The translations under genes were made by a program, and so were the position numbers. 64,000 bases of DNA, from contig NZ_LXEP01000004.1 in the NCBI RefSeq assembly GCF_001654835.1, positions 181,956 to 245,955 on the forward strand, in the 5' to 3' direction. This DNA is from Buttiauxella gaviniae ATCC 51604 (GTDB lineage Bacteria; Pseudomonadota; Gammaproteobacteria; Enterobacterales; Enterobacteriaceae). Shown in pieces: positions 28,557-37,659 of this stretch; position 1 is the first letter of the stretch; the number at the start of each line of letters is the position of its first letter. The notes beneath the pieces were generated by a model. The model saw only the letters and a list, made by a program, of their open reading frames with translations, did no database searches and was not told where the DNA came from.

Positions 28557-28986
28557 GGGTATTAACACTCGTTAAACTAGATTTGCGTCTGCTATGAGCT
28601 GTGAGTTCAACCGATGGATGCAACACACTTATTGAACCGCTCTGCGGGTGATTCATAGTCTAGCGTTTTTCTCGGCCTTTCATCTAGCAATCTACAATGG
28701 AAAGAAAACTGTCCCACGAATTAGTTTTCATTTCAGAGCATATAATAAACTTAGGCAGTTCCCCGTTGCTTCATGTCAATTAATTTTGTAAATCCCAGAA
28801 GCGAGAGCTGTACGGCATTCATCTTCTGGTTTGTCACCCAACAGACACCCACCTTTTTTATATTTTAGATAGTTTATCTGGTGTGTAGATGAGTGAATAT
28901 CTGGGCCAACTGTTTACAGGTTTCTTACATGGAAACGATGTACTTCGTTGAAGTCGACGTCTTTATCAATTTATTGGGTTGAGGAT
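28557..28986. other. Gap with transposase remnant
   Basis: This 430-base stretch holds the IS30-type remnant at 28607-28699. From 28700 to 28986 it is AT-rich and I see no gene or terminator of note. Confidence 0.5.
28607..28699 (-). mobile_element. IS30-family transposase C-terminal remnant
   Basis: Read on the minus strand, the frame gives HCRLLDERPRKTLDYESP followed by AERFNKCVASIG and a stop. This is the end of an IS30-family transposase, whose last residues are typically RPRKxLxYxTPAExFN. The rest of the gene and the inverted repeats are absent. It marks past insertion activity in the accessory region. Confidence 0.7.
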
Positions 28987-29868
28987 TCATTTACGTCTGT
29001 GGATATGTTGTACTCGCGCAATATCATTTCTCAAATTAGTAGAAAGTGGCACGTTCAATAAAACATTTTCAGGTGGAATGGGAGTTAAGAACCATTTTTT
29101 ATATATCTTTTCAAACTCGCCACTATCAAATAAATCATGTAATGTCTCATTAGTTTTTTCCTGCAAATATATTGACCCCTTTGCTGAAACTAATGCAAAA
29201 GGCTGAACTTCACTCAATCTATCGCTTGAGATTTCATATTCTCCAGCCGTAGAATACTTCGACATTAAGGAGTAAAGCAAAATATCATCCCCAACAAACA
29301 CAGAATTATCATTATTTTCCATGTTGTGAAATCCTGAAACAGATGACTGTGATAAGTGAATAAAAAATGAGTAATGCAATTCGGCATTCAGAAGAGTTAC
29401 TTCTGGCATAGCAACGCCACCTGAAGTAACAAAAACTGTATGTCCTGAAAGCAGTTCTTTTTTTTCTAAATGCGCTTTCTTATGATAGATATAAGCTGTT
29501 GATGAGTAGAAAAAAGGTTCTGAAAATAACAGTCTTGCCCTTCTAGTTGGAGTATCAGTAAGGTTAGAGCACTCAATGTCAGATTTGTGATTGAGTACCA
29601 TCTGAAACCTGGCTGCCGGATTGGTTTTAATCCATTGTATATTAAGAGTTTTTATACCTAAATCATTTGCTATATGGCTGGCAACTTTCCTACATAAGTC
29701 GATAGCCATTCCAACTGGTTTCTCCATGAGAGTATATGAAAAAGGGTATTGATCATCTATATATGAAATATTGATTGTGTGCGTTTCCCTGATATTTTCT
29801 ATAATATCTTTTGCCTCAACCCCATGAGAGAAGAACAAAAAAATAGCTACTACCACATGACTACATTT
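28987..29868 (-). CDS. Periplasmic amino-acid-type solute-binding protein
   Basis: The product resembles family 3 solute-binding proteins of the glutamate/aspartate GltI group. It has a signal peptide (MKCSHVVVAIFLFFSHGVEA), YIDDQYPFSYTLMEKPVGMA, a GHTVFVTSGG hinge region and a C-terminal KKWFLTPIPPENV that echoes GltI. The start at 29868 fits the signal peptide best; in-frame ATGs exist at 29877 and 29886. No permease or ATPase is next to it, so it may serve a transporter elsewhere or act in sensing. The gene is strongly AT-rich. Confidence 0.8.
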   Translation of the reverse strand, partial: KCSHVVVAIFLFFSHGVEAKDIIENIRETHTINISYIDDQYPFSYTLMEKPVGMAIDLCRKVASHIANDLGIKTLNIQWIKTNPAARFQMVLNHKSDIECSNLTDTPTRRARLLFSEPFFYSSTAYIYHKKAHLEKKELLSGHTVFVTSGGVAMPEVTLLNAELHYSFFIHLSQSSVSGFHNMENNDNSVFVGDDILLYSLMSKYSTAGEYEISSDRLSEVQPFALVSAKGSIYLQEKTNETLHDLFDSGEFEKIYKKWFLTPIPPENVLLNVPLSTNLRNDIARVQHIHRRK

Positions 29869-29886
29869 CATCAACATACTTAACAA

Positions 29887-30273
29887 GCCTTTACTTCACG
29901 GGAATCTTCACGGGAATTTGAATTAGTATATCCATTTGCAATGGAAACGCTTAAATGTAACATCTTTCAATAAACGGTAATACATTAAACATTATTAATG
30001 TGTCATTGAAAATGTTATCCCTATAGTTAAGCTTTTGCAAAAATGTTAAAATAAACACTCTGAAATTGATGGCATTTAAATCAAAATACATCTATTTGTT
30101 ATATCAAATCTCAGTTTCCACTCTAATTATAGAGCACTATGTTAACAAAATCGGTGGGAATTTTTATATATGCAATGCTAACTCTTTCCCTTCAAACTGA
30201 TTTTCTCGTTTTATTTTGATGGCCAACGAGGCGGGTAAACATACAATATCTTAGTTTTCCGGGACATTGATGT
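29887..30273. other. AT-rich gap
   Basis: About 390 bases, very AT-rich, with no supported gene. It includes the promoter region of the solute-binding protein on the minus strand. Confidence 0.5.
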
Positions 30274-30751
30274 TCAGACTGGCTCATGGATCCGTCTGTT
30301 AGCGTACACTTCCACTTTCTGTACAAGCGGGATAACAGAAATATCTGTATTGCCTTTAAGTCGGTGTAGGTATTCTGAATAACCTATCCACTGGTGGGTG
30401 GTTATCCAAAACGGAAGCAATGAGGGCGGAGTCAATAGGTTTAGTTGTTTAAAAGGGAAGCCCTCAATGTTGTGTCATAGTGAATTTGGCCACCGGAACA
30501 GAAGTGACATCATTACTTTGCAGTGTTTCCCCTCTGGAGACAAACTGAATTTGGCCATCTATTAATAGGCGCGAATATTCCGCTCTTGGCACATAGCCGC
30601 CAGCAAGACCTCCCTGGGCAGCTAAGCGCGTAGTTTTGACATCGCTGAATTTGAGATGATCACAGGTCCAGTTATGCATGGCGATTACTGCATCATAAAA
30701 AATAGCCTGATTCAGAGGGAGTAAATAGCGCGGTTCGAATACAACTGTAGC
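30274..30751 (-). pseudogene. Broken coding remnant, possibly a transcription-factor effector domain
   Basis: Two adjoining minus-strand frames read like one protein cut by a frameshift. The first, open from 30751 to 30464, contains FEPRYLLPLNQAIFYDAV and KTTRLAAQGGLAGGYVPR. The second, offset in frame and ending at a stop at 30274-30276, contains PSLLPFWITTHQW and NTDISVIPLVQKVEVYANRR. The motifs resemble LysR-type effector domains (AAxxGLGxGYVPR, PxWITTHQ), but this is weak. No good start is seen upstream, so it is probably a 3' relic. Confidence 0.4.
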
Positions 30752-30877
30752 TTACTGTACGAAACCATAACGTATAACTCATGGCTAATAACGGTGAGAG
30801 TGTCACAGCTCAGCACTCGACTTGCCGTATTACCACTAAAGAAGTTTGTATATTCAAGCTTAATGCATCAGCACGTA

Positions 30878-32065
30878 TTAGAACTGATAACTGTAGTTTA
30901 CGTTGACGAACCAAAAGTAAGGGTCATCATAACTACCTTTGTAAAGTGCAGGAGATTGTACGTGCGAGGACTGCATATGCAGATATGACGCGGCAACCCC
31001 AATGTTACTTTGCTGAGTGATTTGGTATTGCGCACCAGTAGCGAAACGCCACTCGTCACCGGTGGGTAACGTGAGTGCGACGTCACTCTGTGAATCGTAA
31101 ACCGTACTGTCAAACGCAACGCCTGCGTTTAAACGCCACTGCTCCGTCGGGCGAAACTGCGCACCCAGGGCCGTGTGCCAGGAGTCTTTCAGGCGGCTGT
31201 TTTTATCGAGATCCCGGCTTGATACAGTTATCTGCGGCGCACCGAACTGGCTCCAGTCCTGCCAGCCAAGATCCCCCATCACAGACCACTGTTTATTTAT
31301 GTCATGTACCAGACTCAGCATAATTTGCTGTGGAGCCCTCACCTGCGCAGAAATGGGCAGGTCATATTCTGCATTGGGCAAGTTCGGGAGCCGGACTTTA
31401 CCGTCAATATCAAAATTGTATTTGGTTTGACTGGTCCAGGTGATACCGGCGCGGGTTTGATCGGTCAGCTCCATCAGCAGGCCGAGACGATAACTCATTG
31501 CCCAGTCGTGATCTTGCTGTTTTTCATCGTTTCCCCCAACGTTACGCGTTAGCGAAAGGAAACCGTAGTTAGCGTTGACAGATCCGCCCACGGAGAGCCT
31601 GTCATTGAGTTTATAGGCTACCGAGGGGCTCAGCGTCATGGCAACCATAGTGCTTTTCTTAATCAGGCGATCCCCCTGCCAGTTACCAAAATCAATGCTT
31701 AGCCCATAGTTACCGTAGAGCCCAATCCCCGCGTAGAGATCGTCATTAACCTTTTGCGTATAGAACGCACTGGCGTTAGGAAATAACTGCATGATATTGC
31801 CCGGGCTTTTACGGCCAGTCTCATCCTTAAGTGAGTAAGAGACATCACCATTCATTGCCTGTAATCCGCCGGTAAACATATGCTCCGGTAGCCGTGTCAT
31901 CCCTGCTGGGTTGGTCACTATAGTGGAAGCGTCCTGAGCACGCGCGGCCTGCCCCGCTCCCGCCAGAGCCGTATCTTCGGTACCTATTTCGTAAAAATAG
32001 AGCGCGCTCGCATGGATTGTCTGCGAGAAAAACAGACCGAGACAAATCAACATCGGTTTTTTCAT
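30878..32065 (-). CDS. FadL/TodX-family outer membrane transporter
   Basis: The 395-residue protein has a signal peptide (MKKPMLICLGLFFSQTIHAS) and a beta-barrel pattern ending in the aromatic YSYQF. The N-terminal plug shows the family NPAGMTRL motif (TIVTNPAGMT). FadL-type barrels take up long-chain fatty acids or hydrophobic aromatics. The start at 32065 has AGGTGG four bases upstream. It diverges from DUF1254 genes, which often neighbour such porins, suggesting import and handling of a hydrophobic compound. Confidence 0.9.
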   Translation of the reverse strand: MKKPMLICLGLFFSQTIHASALYFYEIGTEDTALAGAGQAARAQDASTIVTNPAGMTRLPEHMFTGGLQAMNGDVSYSLKDETGRKSPGNIMQLFPNASAFYTQKVNDDLYAGIGLYGNYGLSIDFGNWQGDRLIKKSTMVAMTLSPSVAYKLNDRLSVGGSVNANYGFLSLTRNVGGNDEKQQDHDWAMSYRLGLLMELTDQTRAGITWTSQTKYNFDIDGKVRLPNLPNAEYDLPISAQVRAPQQIMLSLVHDINKQWSVMGDLGWQDWSQFGAPQITVSSRDLDKNSRLKDSWHTALGAQFRPTEQWRLNAGVAFDSTVYDSQSDVALTLPTGDEWRFATGAQYQITQQSNIGVAASYLHMQSSHVQSPALYKGSYDDPYFWFVNVNYSYQF

Positions 32066-32384
32066 TTGCCACCTGATTATTATTGTCATTATTGAAATAG
32101 TTAATGCTAATAACAGCGTAGATTACGCCATTCAAATATCCACTGTTACGATGCTCATCCCTGCAATAACGATTTCATAGCTGAAGCGATTAAATAACCA
32201 CTAGCCCTGTTTCCAGCGCGTTAGCGAAGAGGCATTCATCGCCAGGCAAACCGCATATTTACATCCAGCTTTAACGTGTTATTTCACTCTTTGTGGAAAT
32301 ATCAAATGTAAAATCTCAAATATCAAATATCAAATCTAAACTACTATTTTCAATAACTTTCCCAGCCCCGGAGGTTGCAATTTT

Positions 32385-33275
32385 ATGAAAAAGGTACTTT
32401 CCCTGAGTATGCTAGCTTTGTGTGTCAATAATGCATGGGCTGCGGACGCTATCAGTCTTGATAAGGTCTGCTAACTCGAAACGACGCTTGTCGGGAAAAA
32501 GGATGTCAGTGTCACCCCTGAAAACTATGCCTTTGCCGAACTCGACGTGGCGATGAACGAAGAAGTGAAACATGGTGCAACGAATAAGTTTTATCACCAC
32601 CGTATGCCAATGGAGATTGATAAGCAGCCTGCGGTATTAATGAACCGCGATACTCTCTATTCTTTTGCCATTATTGATGCTTCTCACGGTGCTACAGTTC
32701 ACGTTCCTGAAGGGGATGGTCGGTATATTTCTCTGCACGTCATGGATCATGATCACACTACTGAACATGTGTATTACGGCGCAGGCGATTACAAAATTGA
32801 CCCTGACAAAGCGACTCATTTCCTGGTTCTGAATATTCGAACTCAGGTGAATCCAAACGATCCGGCTGACATCCAGAAAGCACATGTCATCCAGGATGAA
32901 TATAAGGTCACCTTCCCGGACGGCTACACGCCAAAAGCGTTCAAGATGATTGACTGGAACACAGATGAGCTGAAAAAACTTCAGGCCCATTATTGCCAGC
33001 TCGCAGATAAACGTGGCGTCAGTAAAACGTCCGGCCCACATGGTGATTATCCGCAAGAGGATGTGAATATCGGCGGTTGGGGTGGGCTACCGGCAAAACA
33101 CGCTTTTGACTGGGTAGTGGCTCCGGCTGATGAAGGCGCGAAGAATGCACAATGTAGCTCGACCACCATACGTCCTCTTCCCGTTCAGTATGACAAAAAT
33201 GGTTACTGGTCCTTGACGGTTTACAATGCTGAAGGCTGGGTTAAATCTGAGATCTGCACCTATCTGGAACTATAA
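32385..33275 (+). pseudogene. DUF1254-family periplasmic protein, nonsense-mutated and truncated
   Basis: An ATG at 32385 begins a good signal peptide (MKKVLSLSMLALCVNNAWAA), but codon 30 is TAA (32472-32474). The same frame continues open from 32475 and encodes a domain very close to the intact neighbour at 33485: VTPENYAFAELDV, KQPAVLMNRDTLYSFAI, LNIRTQVNPNDP. At its 3' end the DUF1254/1214 part breaks off after VYNAEGWVKS and runs into a porin-like fragment, so both start and end are damaged. It is probably not functional. Confidence 0.85.
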
Positions 33276-33447
33276 CTTCCAGAATGACAGTTACGGCGTC
33301 CCTCTGGGGCTGGGCGTGGGGCAGGTCATAAAACAGGGCAAGACGGTTTATAACTTCTTCATTGAACCACAAGGCTCCGTTGCCGATCGCGGACCCGGGC
33401 AACCACGCTGGCAAGTTTTTGCCGGTCTGAACCTTCAGTTCAATTGA
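33241..33447 (+). pseudogene. C-terminal fragment of an outer membrane beta-barrel protein
   Basis: In another frame the sequence reads LNLRSAPIWNYNFQNDSYGV and then PLGLGVGQVIKQGKTVYNFF and PRWQVFAGLNLQFN, the last strands of a neuromedin-U-like/transporter beta-barrel ending in a C-terminal aromatic. The upstream part is missing; it is joined to the broken DUF1254 gene at about 33240. This looks like a deletion scar. Confidence 0.7.
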
Positions 33448-33484
33448 CACGAAAGCGTATTACTCACTTATACCAGAGGTCATA

Positions 33485-34495
33485 ATGATAAAAGTAAATG
33501 CCATACTGATGACGACATTGATAATGGGCTCTTCAGCATACGCTGCTCAAACAGTTACCCCAGAAAACTATGCCCGTGCCGAAGTTGACCTTTCTTATCA
33601 AAACGTGGTTAACGACGTTGGCAGCAATAAATTCCGTCATGATCGCACACTGATGCCGCTGGATAAGCAACCTGCAGTGACCATGAACCGCGACACAATT
33701 TACTCCTTTGGCGTCTACTATGTTCCGAATGGCACGACGGTAACGTTGCCAAAATCAAAAGATGGCCGCTACCAGTCGGCAATGATCATGCAGAATGATG
33801 ACTTCACCGATCAGGTCTTTTATGGCCCGGGTACTTTTGAGATAAAATCAAAAACCGAGTTTGCGGCAATCGTGGTGCGCACTCAGGTGAATCCAGGCGA
33901 TCCGCAGGATATTGACTATGTCCATAAGTTACAGGATGAAATAACCGTTAAATGGCCTGCAGGTACCAAAGTTAAGTCTTATACGCCCGTAGACTGGGAT
34001 AAAGACAGCCTGATGACGTTGCGTAAACAGTACCAGGCTGAGGCAGCGAAATTACCTAACTTCAATGACACCGCAGGTGCACGGGGTAAAATTGACCCGA
34101 AAATGCTGCGTCTTAGCGCCTCTGTCGCGCTCGGTTTGCTTCCCGCAGAAGACGCAGTTTACCTCTATCGTGATTTTGGTCTGAGCGGGGATAAATGCTA
34201 CAAAGCTACCTACAGCAAACCAGATTTCAATGAAGGTGGTTTCTTCTCCTTCACGATGTATGGTGCGGATAAATACCTGCACGATGAGAATTCTATTCTG
34301 AATAACCGCACCATTAAATTCGATACGGATGGCAAATTCACTATTTACTATGGTCCTGAAAAGGTCTGCGGTACGCAGAAAAACTGGCTACCCACTCCTG
34401 GAGATAACTGGTATCTGGGAATGCGTATTTATCGCCCTGGGGAGTCTGTCATTAATGGTTCTTATACCGTACCGACACCTGTCGAAGTGAAATAA
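33485..34495 (+). CDS. DUF1254/DUF1214-domain secreted protein
   Basis: The 336-residue protein has a signal peptide (MIKVNAILMTTLIMGSSAYA), an N-terminal DUF1254 domain (VTPENYARAEVDL, KQPAVTMNRDTIYSFGVYYV) and a C-terminal DUF1214 domain (GFFSFTMYGADKYLHDE, GDNWYLGMRIYRPGESV). Function is not established. It is paralogous to the broken gene just upstream, so this copy may be the one kept. AGAGGTCATA precedes the ATG. Confidence 0.9.
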   Translation: MIKVNAILMTTLIMGSSAYAAQTVTPENYARAEVDLSYQNVVNDVGSNKFRHDRTLMPLDKQPAVTMNRDTIYSFGVYYVPNGTTVTLPKSKDGRYQSAMIMQNDDFTDQVFYGPGTFEIKSKTEFAAIVVRTQVNPGDPQDIDYVHKLQDEITVKWPAGTKVKSYTPVDWDKDSLMTLRKQYQAEAAKLPNFNDTAGARGKIDPKMLRLSASVALGLLPAEDAVYLYRDFGLSGDKCYKATYSKPDFNEGGFFSFTMYGADKYLHDENSILNNRTIKFDTDGKFTIYYGPEKVCGTQKNWLPTPGDNWYLGMRIYRPGESVINGSYTVPTPVEVK

Positions 34496-34938
34496 GATTG
34501 TGAACGCGGGCCAGGTAAAACTGGCCTTTGTGTATTCCCGATGTCTTTGCGTCAGGTGTTTCTGTTGGAGTGACTCTTAACACTAAGCGCTCTTTCGGGC
34601 GGCTGTGAGCAAGAAGCGGAAGTTAAACATGAAAACAGGTAAACACTTTGCCAGATGTCCGTCCATTTCTCGCAGCTGTTTATATTTTAACTTTTGATAC
34701 AGCCTGATTTTCTGAAAGTTCTATTTTAAATATCATGAGCGATTTTTATTTTATTGCGCAATGTACTTTTACTATCTGATATATTAAATATTCCACCCCC
34801 CCCTTCCCTCCTGCATAAGAATACGCTACTCTCAAAAATGCATTCGCTACCCAAATGGTTTTGGTGCTATATTCTTGCTTAATTCATAAAAATCTTAGAC
34901 TAACATCTGATATATAACTTACAATCAAAGGTTAAAAA
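34496..34938. other. Gap between DUF1254 gene and cat
   Basis: About 440 bases with a terminator at the left end and AT-rich sequence before cat. A run of eight C lies at 34796-34803. No gene is supported. A TTGCGC followed after 17 bases by TGATAT near 34756 could be a weak cat promoter. Confidence 0.4.
34509..34533 (+). terminator. Terminator of the DUF1254 gene
   Basis: GGCCAG and CTGGCC form a six-base stem followed by TTTGTGT, 14 bases after the stop. Confidence 0.55.
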
Positions 34939-35607
34939 ATGGAAAAAACACCCCCAGAATATACACCTGTTGACTTAGCGCGTTGGGCAAGGAAGGAGCA
35001 TTTTGAGGTATTCCAGTCATTTGCTCAAAGTACAATTAACCAAACTGTCCTGGTAGATATTACCGTACTGCTAAAACATATAAGGGAAGTTGGCTGGAAA
35101 TTTTACCCCACTATTATTTTTCTCCTCTCAAAAATCGTAAACAGTCATGCGGAGTTCCGTATGGCCATAAAGAACAATGAGCTTGTCATATGGAATGAAA
35201 TTCATCCAAGCTATACCATTTTCCATAATGAAACGGAGACCTTTTCATCATTGTGGAGTCATTACGATGGCAATATTCATCACTTCCAGGACGTTTATTC
35301 AGAAGATGTTGCACAATATGGTGATAACCTTTCTTATTGGCCTAAGGAAGAGTCTCGGGAAAATGTATTTTTCGTATCAGCTATTCCTTGGGTAAGTTTC
35401 ACCAGTTTTAATATCAATGTTGCTAACATGCAGAACTTTTTTGCCCCCATGTTCACTCTTGGAAAATACTACGAACAAGATGGAAAAGTACTGTTGCCTC
35501 TCGCCATTCAGGTACATCATTCCGTGTGTGATGGTTTCCATGTGGCAAGACTGTTCAATGAGTTACAAGAGATGAGTGTTGGCATAGCCACCATCGCAGC
35601 AAACTGA
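34939..35607 (+). CDS. cat: Type A chloramphenicol O-acetyltransferase
   Basis: The 222-residue protein aligns along its whole length with plasmid CAT type [70 protein letters not shown] and the active-site [13 protein letters not shown], with catalytic His194 and the HxxxD pair Asp198, and the Ser in FTSF. CAT acetylates the 3-hydroxyl of chloramphenicol. Identity to CAT I looks moderate, not near-exact, so this is probably an intrinsic chromosomal member. No mobile element abuts it. Confidence 0.96.
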   Translation: MEKTPPEYTPVDLARWARKEHFEVFQSFAQSTINQTVLVDITVLLKHIREVGWKFYPTIIFLLSKIVNSHAEFRMAIKNNELVIWNEIHPSYTIFHNETETFSSLWSHYDGNIHHFQDVYSEDVAQYGDNLSYWPKEESRENVFFVSAIPWVSFTSFNINVANMQNFFAPMFTLGKYYEQDGKVLLPLAIQVHHSVCDGFHVARLFNELQEMSVGIATIAAN

Positions 35608-35622
35608 AAAACAGGGCTGGCA

Positions 35623-35650
35623 ACAGGAGTTTGCTACTCCTGTCGTTTTT
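35623..35650 (+). terminator. Terminator of cat
   Basis: ACAGGAGT and ACTCCTGT pair over eight bases with loop TTGCT and are followed by CGTTTTT. Confidence 0.9.
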
Positions 35651-35713
35651 CCATCGCGTTTAACCAGGAGGAGATATTCCGGTGTATGACCATGCAGAAA
35701 GAACATTTTCCAT

Positions 35714-37642
35714 TTAACCGTATCTAGTTTTCCCATCTATATAAGGCTGAGGTTTACCAAATAGATAGCCTTGTATGAAATCACAGCCCAGCACCTGAAG
35801 GCTTTCCAGTTGCTCCTGTGTTTCAACACCTTCCGCAACGGACTTCATATTGAGGGATTTCGCCATGCCGGTGATGAGCCTGATAATATTAAGAGCGTCT
35901 TCATGTGTCGATATCGAATTCACAAAGGACTTGTCTATTTTTATTTTATCGAAGGCAAGCCTGCTCAGGCGCGAAAGAGAAGAATAACCGGTACCAAAAT
36001 CATCGAGGGAGATTTTCACCCCCAGAGCCCGCAGCCTGTTAAGCGTATTCATCGGCGTATTGCTCTCAGTAAAGAGAGAGGATTCTGTCACTTCCAGTTC
36101 AAGACGCTCAGCGGGAAGTCCCGTTTCGTTCAGAATGGACAACACCATACCGGCAAAGGTTTTACTGCTTAGCTGGACAGGAGAGACATTGACTGAAATT
36201 TTAGTCGGAATCGCCCAGGAAGCGGCTTCCCGGCAGGCCATTTCAAGCACCGATTTCCCCATCTCGTTAATCATTCCTGTTTTTTCAGCCACAGGAATAA
36301 AATTGTCCGGCGACAGGATACCCTTTTGAGGATGTATCCAACGAATAAGGGCTTCATAGCTGTAAATTTCCTGGCTGAAAGAATCGACAATAGGTTGATA
36401 GTAAACCACGAATTCTTTATTCACTAACGCCAGTGCCATATCATGCTCAAGGGTTCGGCTTTCTTGCAGCTTATCTAACATCCATTGCCGGAAGACTTTT
36501 ATCTTACCAACGCCTTCCTTTTTGGCTTCATAAAGGGCCAGATCGGCAAATTTATAGAGATAGTCGGAGCGGCGTTCAGTGTCTGAGATAACAATACCGA
36601 CACTGGTGGTTATATTGATAATCGTATTATAAATCGTGTAGGGCTGGTTGATCGCATCGCATATATGTTGGGCGCGTGAAATGGCCCCGCTCTCCGTCAG
36701 ACCACTCGAGAGAAACGCAAACTCATCCCCGCCTAAACGATAAAGCGTATCGGAAGCCAGGCCCATAGAAATCAGACGGTGTGATATCTGGCGTAATAAC
36801 GTATCACCGACATCATGACCATACGTATCATTGACCTCCTTGAATCGATCTAAATCAAACAACATCACATTCACAGAATTATTGTTTTTTACTGCGTTTT
36901 CGATGGTTTCATTTAAATTCCCCCAGAAAAAATGGCGGTTATTCATCTCTGTCAGAGAGTCATGGTAGACGTCATACTCCAACCTTGCATTCTGGACTTG
37001 CAGTTTTTCTTTAGATTCCTGCAGTGCTTCAGCAAGACTCTTTACCTGAAGATGTGCCTTCAGAATATTTCTGTTTTGATAAAATATCAGCAGACCAAGT
37101 ATTGCACTCATTATTATCAGCAATACAGATGTCGCTGAGTAAATATAGTACAGGGTTTTGATTTTGAGGTTGGCGTCATTAATCGTGTTGATATCTTTGT
37201 CTAAAGCGCCGGACGACAGACGAGCCAGTTGTGGGTCAAGCGTCTGCATTTTTTTCAGGTATGCCTGGAGTTCTGAGCGGTTCATTTTCTCAAGATTAAT
37301 ATCCAGATACTCAAGTGTCTTTTCAAGCTGTAGAGCCAGTGCATGATGGGCTTTATTGCTTTCTATGTAATTACTCAGATCACCTTCTTTCATTAAATCA
37401 CTCTGGCTGAGCATAATGTCGAGACGCATGCGTACATCATCCAGCGTCATCGTCTCATCGATAGTGTAAAGACCAAGCAACGATTCGAACCGGTAATACT
37501 CTGATACCATCTGTGCAGCAGACCACGAAGCGGCGTAGTGAGTCAGTTTCTGTAACTCTTGTTGCCTTTCATGCACAAGGAAAGAAATATATCCGGTAGA
37601 TATAAAAAGGAAACAAATGATGCCAGCCAGAATTCTGTTCAT
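35714..37642 (-). CDS. Membrane GGDEF-EAL cyclic di-GMP protein
   Basis: The 642-residue protein has an N-terminal membrane helix, a periplasmic sensor of about 130 residues, a second helix near 165-187, then GGDEF and EAL domains. The GGDEF motif is intact (YRLGGDEFAFL), but the I-site Arg is absent (LASD in place of RxxD). The EAL domain keeps YEALIRW, the catalytic ELEVTES and DDFGTGYSS residues, KIKIDKSF and AEGVET, so phosphodiesterase activity is likely; cyclase activity is possible. It lies 17 bases after the periplasmic protein gene and is probably co-transcribed with it. Confidence 0.92.
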   Translation of the reverse strand: MNRILAGIICFLFISTGYISFLVHERQQELQKLTHYAASWSAAQMVSEYYRFESLLGLYTIDETMTLDDVRMRLDIMLSQSDLMKEGDLSNYIESNKAHHALALQLEKTLEYLDINLEKMNRSELQAYLKKMQTLDPQLARLSSGALDKDINTINDANLKIKTLYYIYSATSVLLIIMSAILGLLIFYQNRNILKAHLQVKSLAEALQESKEKLQVQNARLEYDVYHDSLTEMNNRHFFWGNLNETIENAVKNNNSVNVMLFDLDRFKEVNDTYGHDVGDTLLRQISHRLISMGLASDTLYRLGGDEFAFLSSGLTESGAISRAQHICDAINQPYTIYNTIINITTSVGIVISDTERRSDYLYKFADLALYEAKKEGVGKIKVFRQWMLDKLQESRTLEHDMALALVNKEFVVYYQPIVDSFSQEIYSYEALIRWIHPQKGILSPDNFIPVAEKTGMINEMGKSVLEMACREAASWAIPTKISVNVSPVQLSSKTFAGMVLSILNETGLPAERLELEVTESSLFTESNTPMNTLNRLRALGVKISLDDFGTGYSSLSRLSRLAFDKIKIDKSFVNSISTHEDALNIIRLITGMAKSLNMKSVAEGVETQEQLESLQVLGCDFIQGYLFGKPQPYIDGKTRYG

Positions 37643-37659
37643 GTTGGTCTTCTGACCCC

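Noticed and set aside
30794..30988. Plus-strand 64-codon frame overlapping the end of the FadL-type gene
   Set aside because: It runs into the 3' end of the porin gene on the other strand and has no supporting signals.
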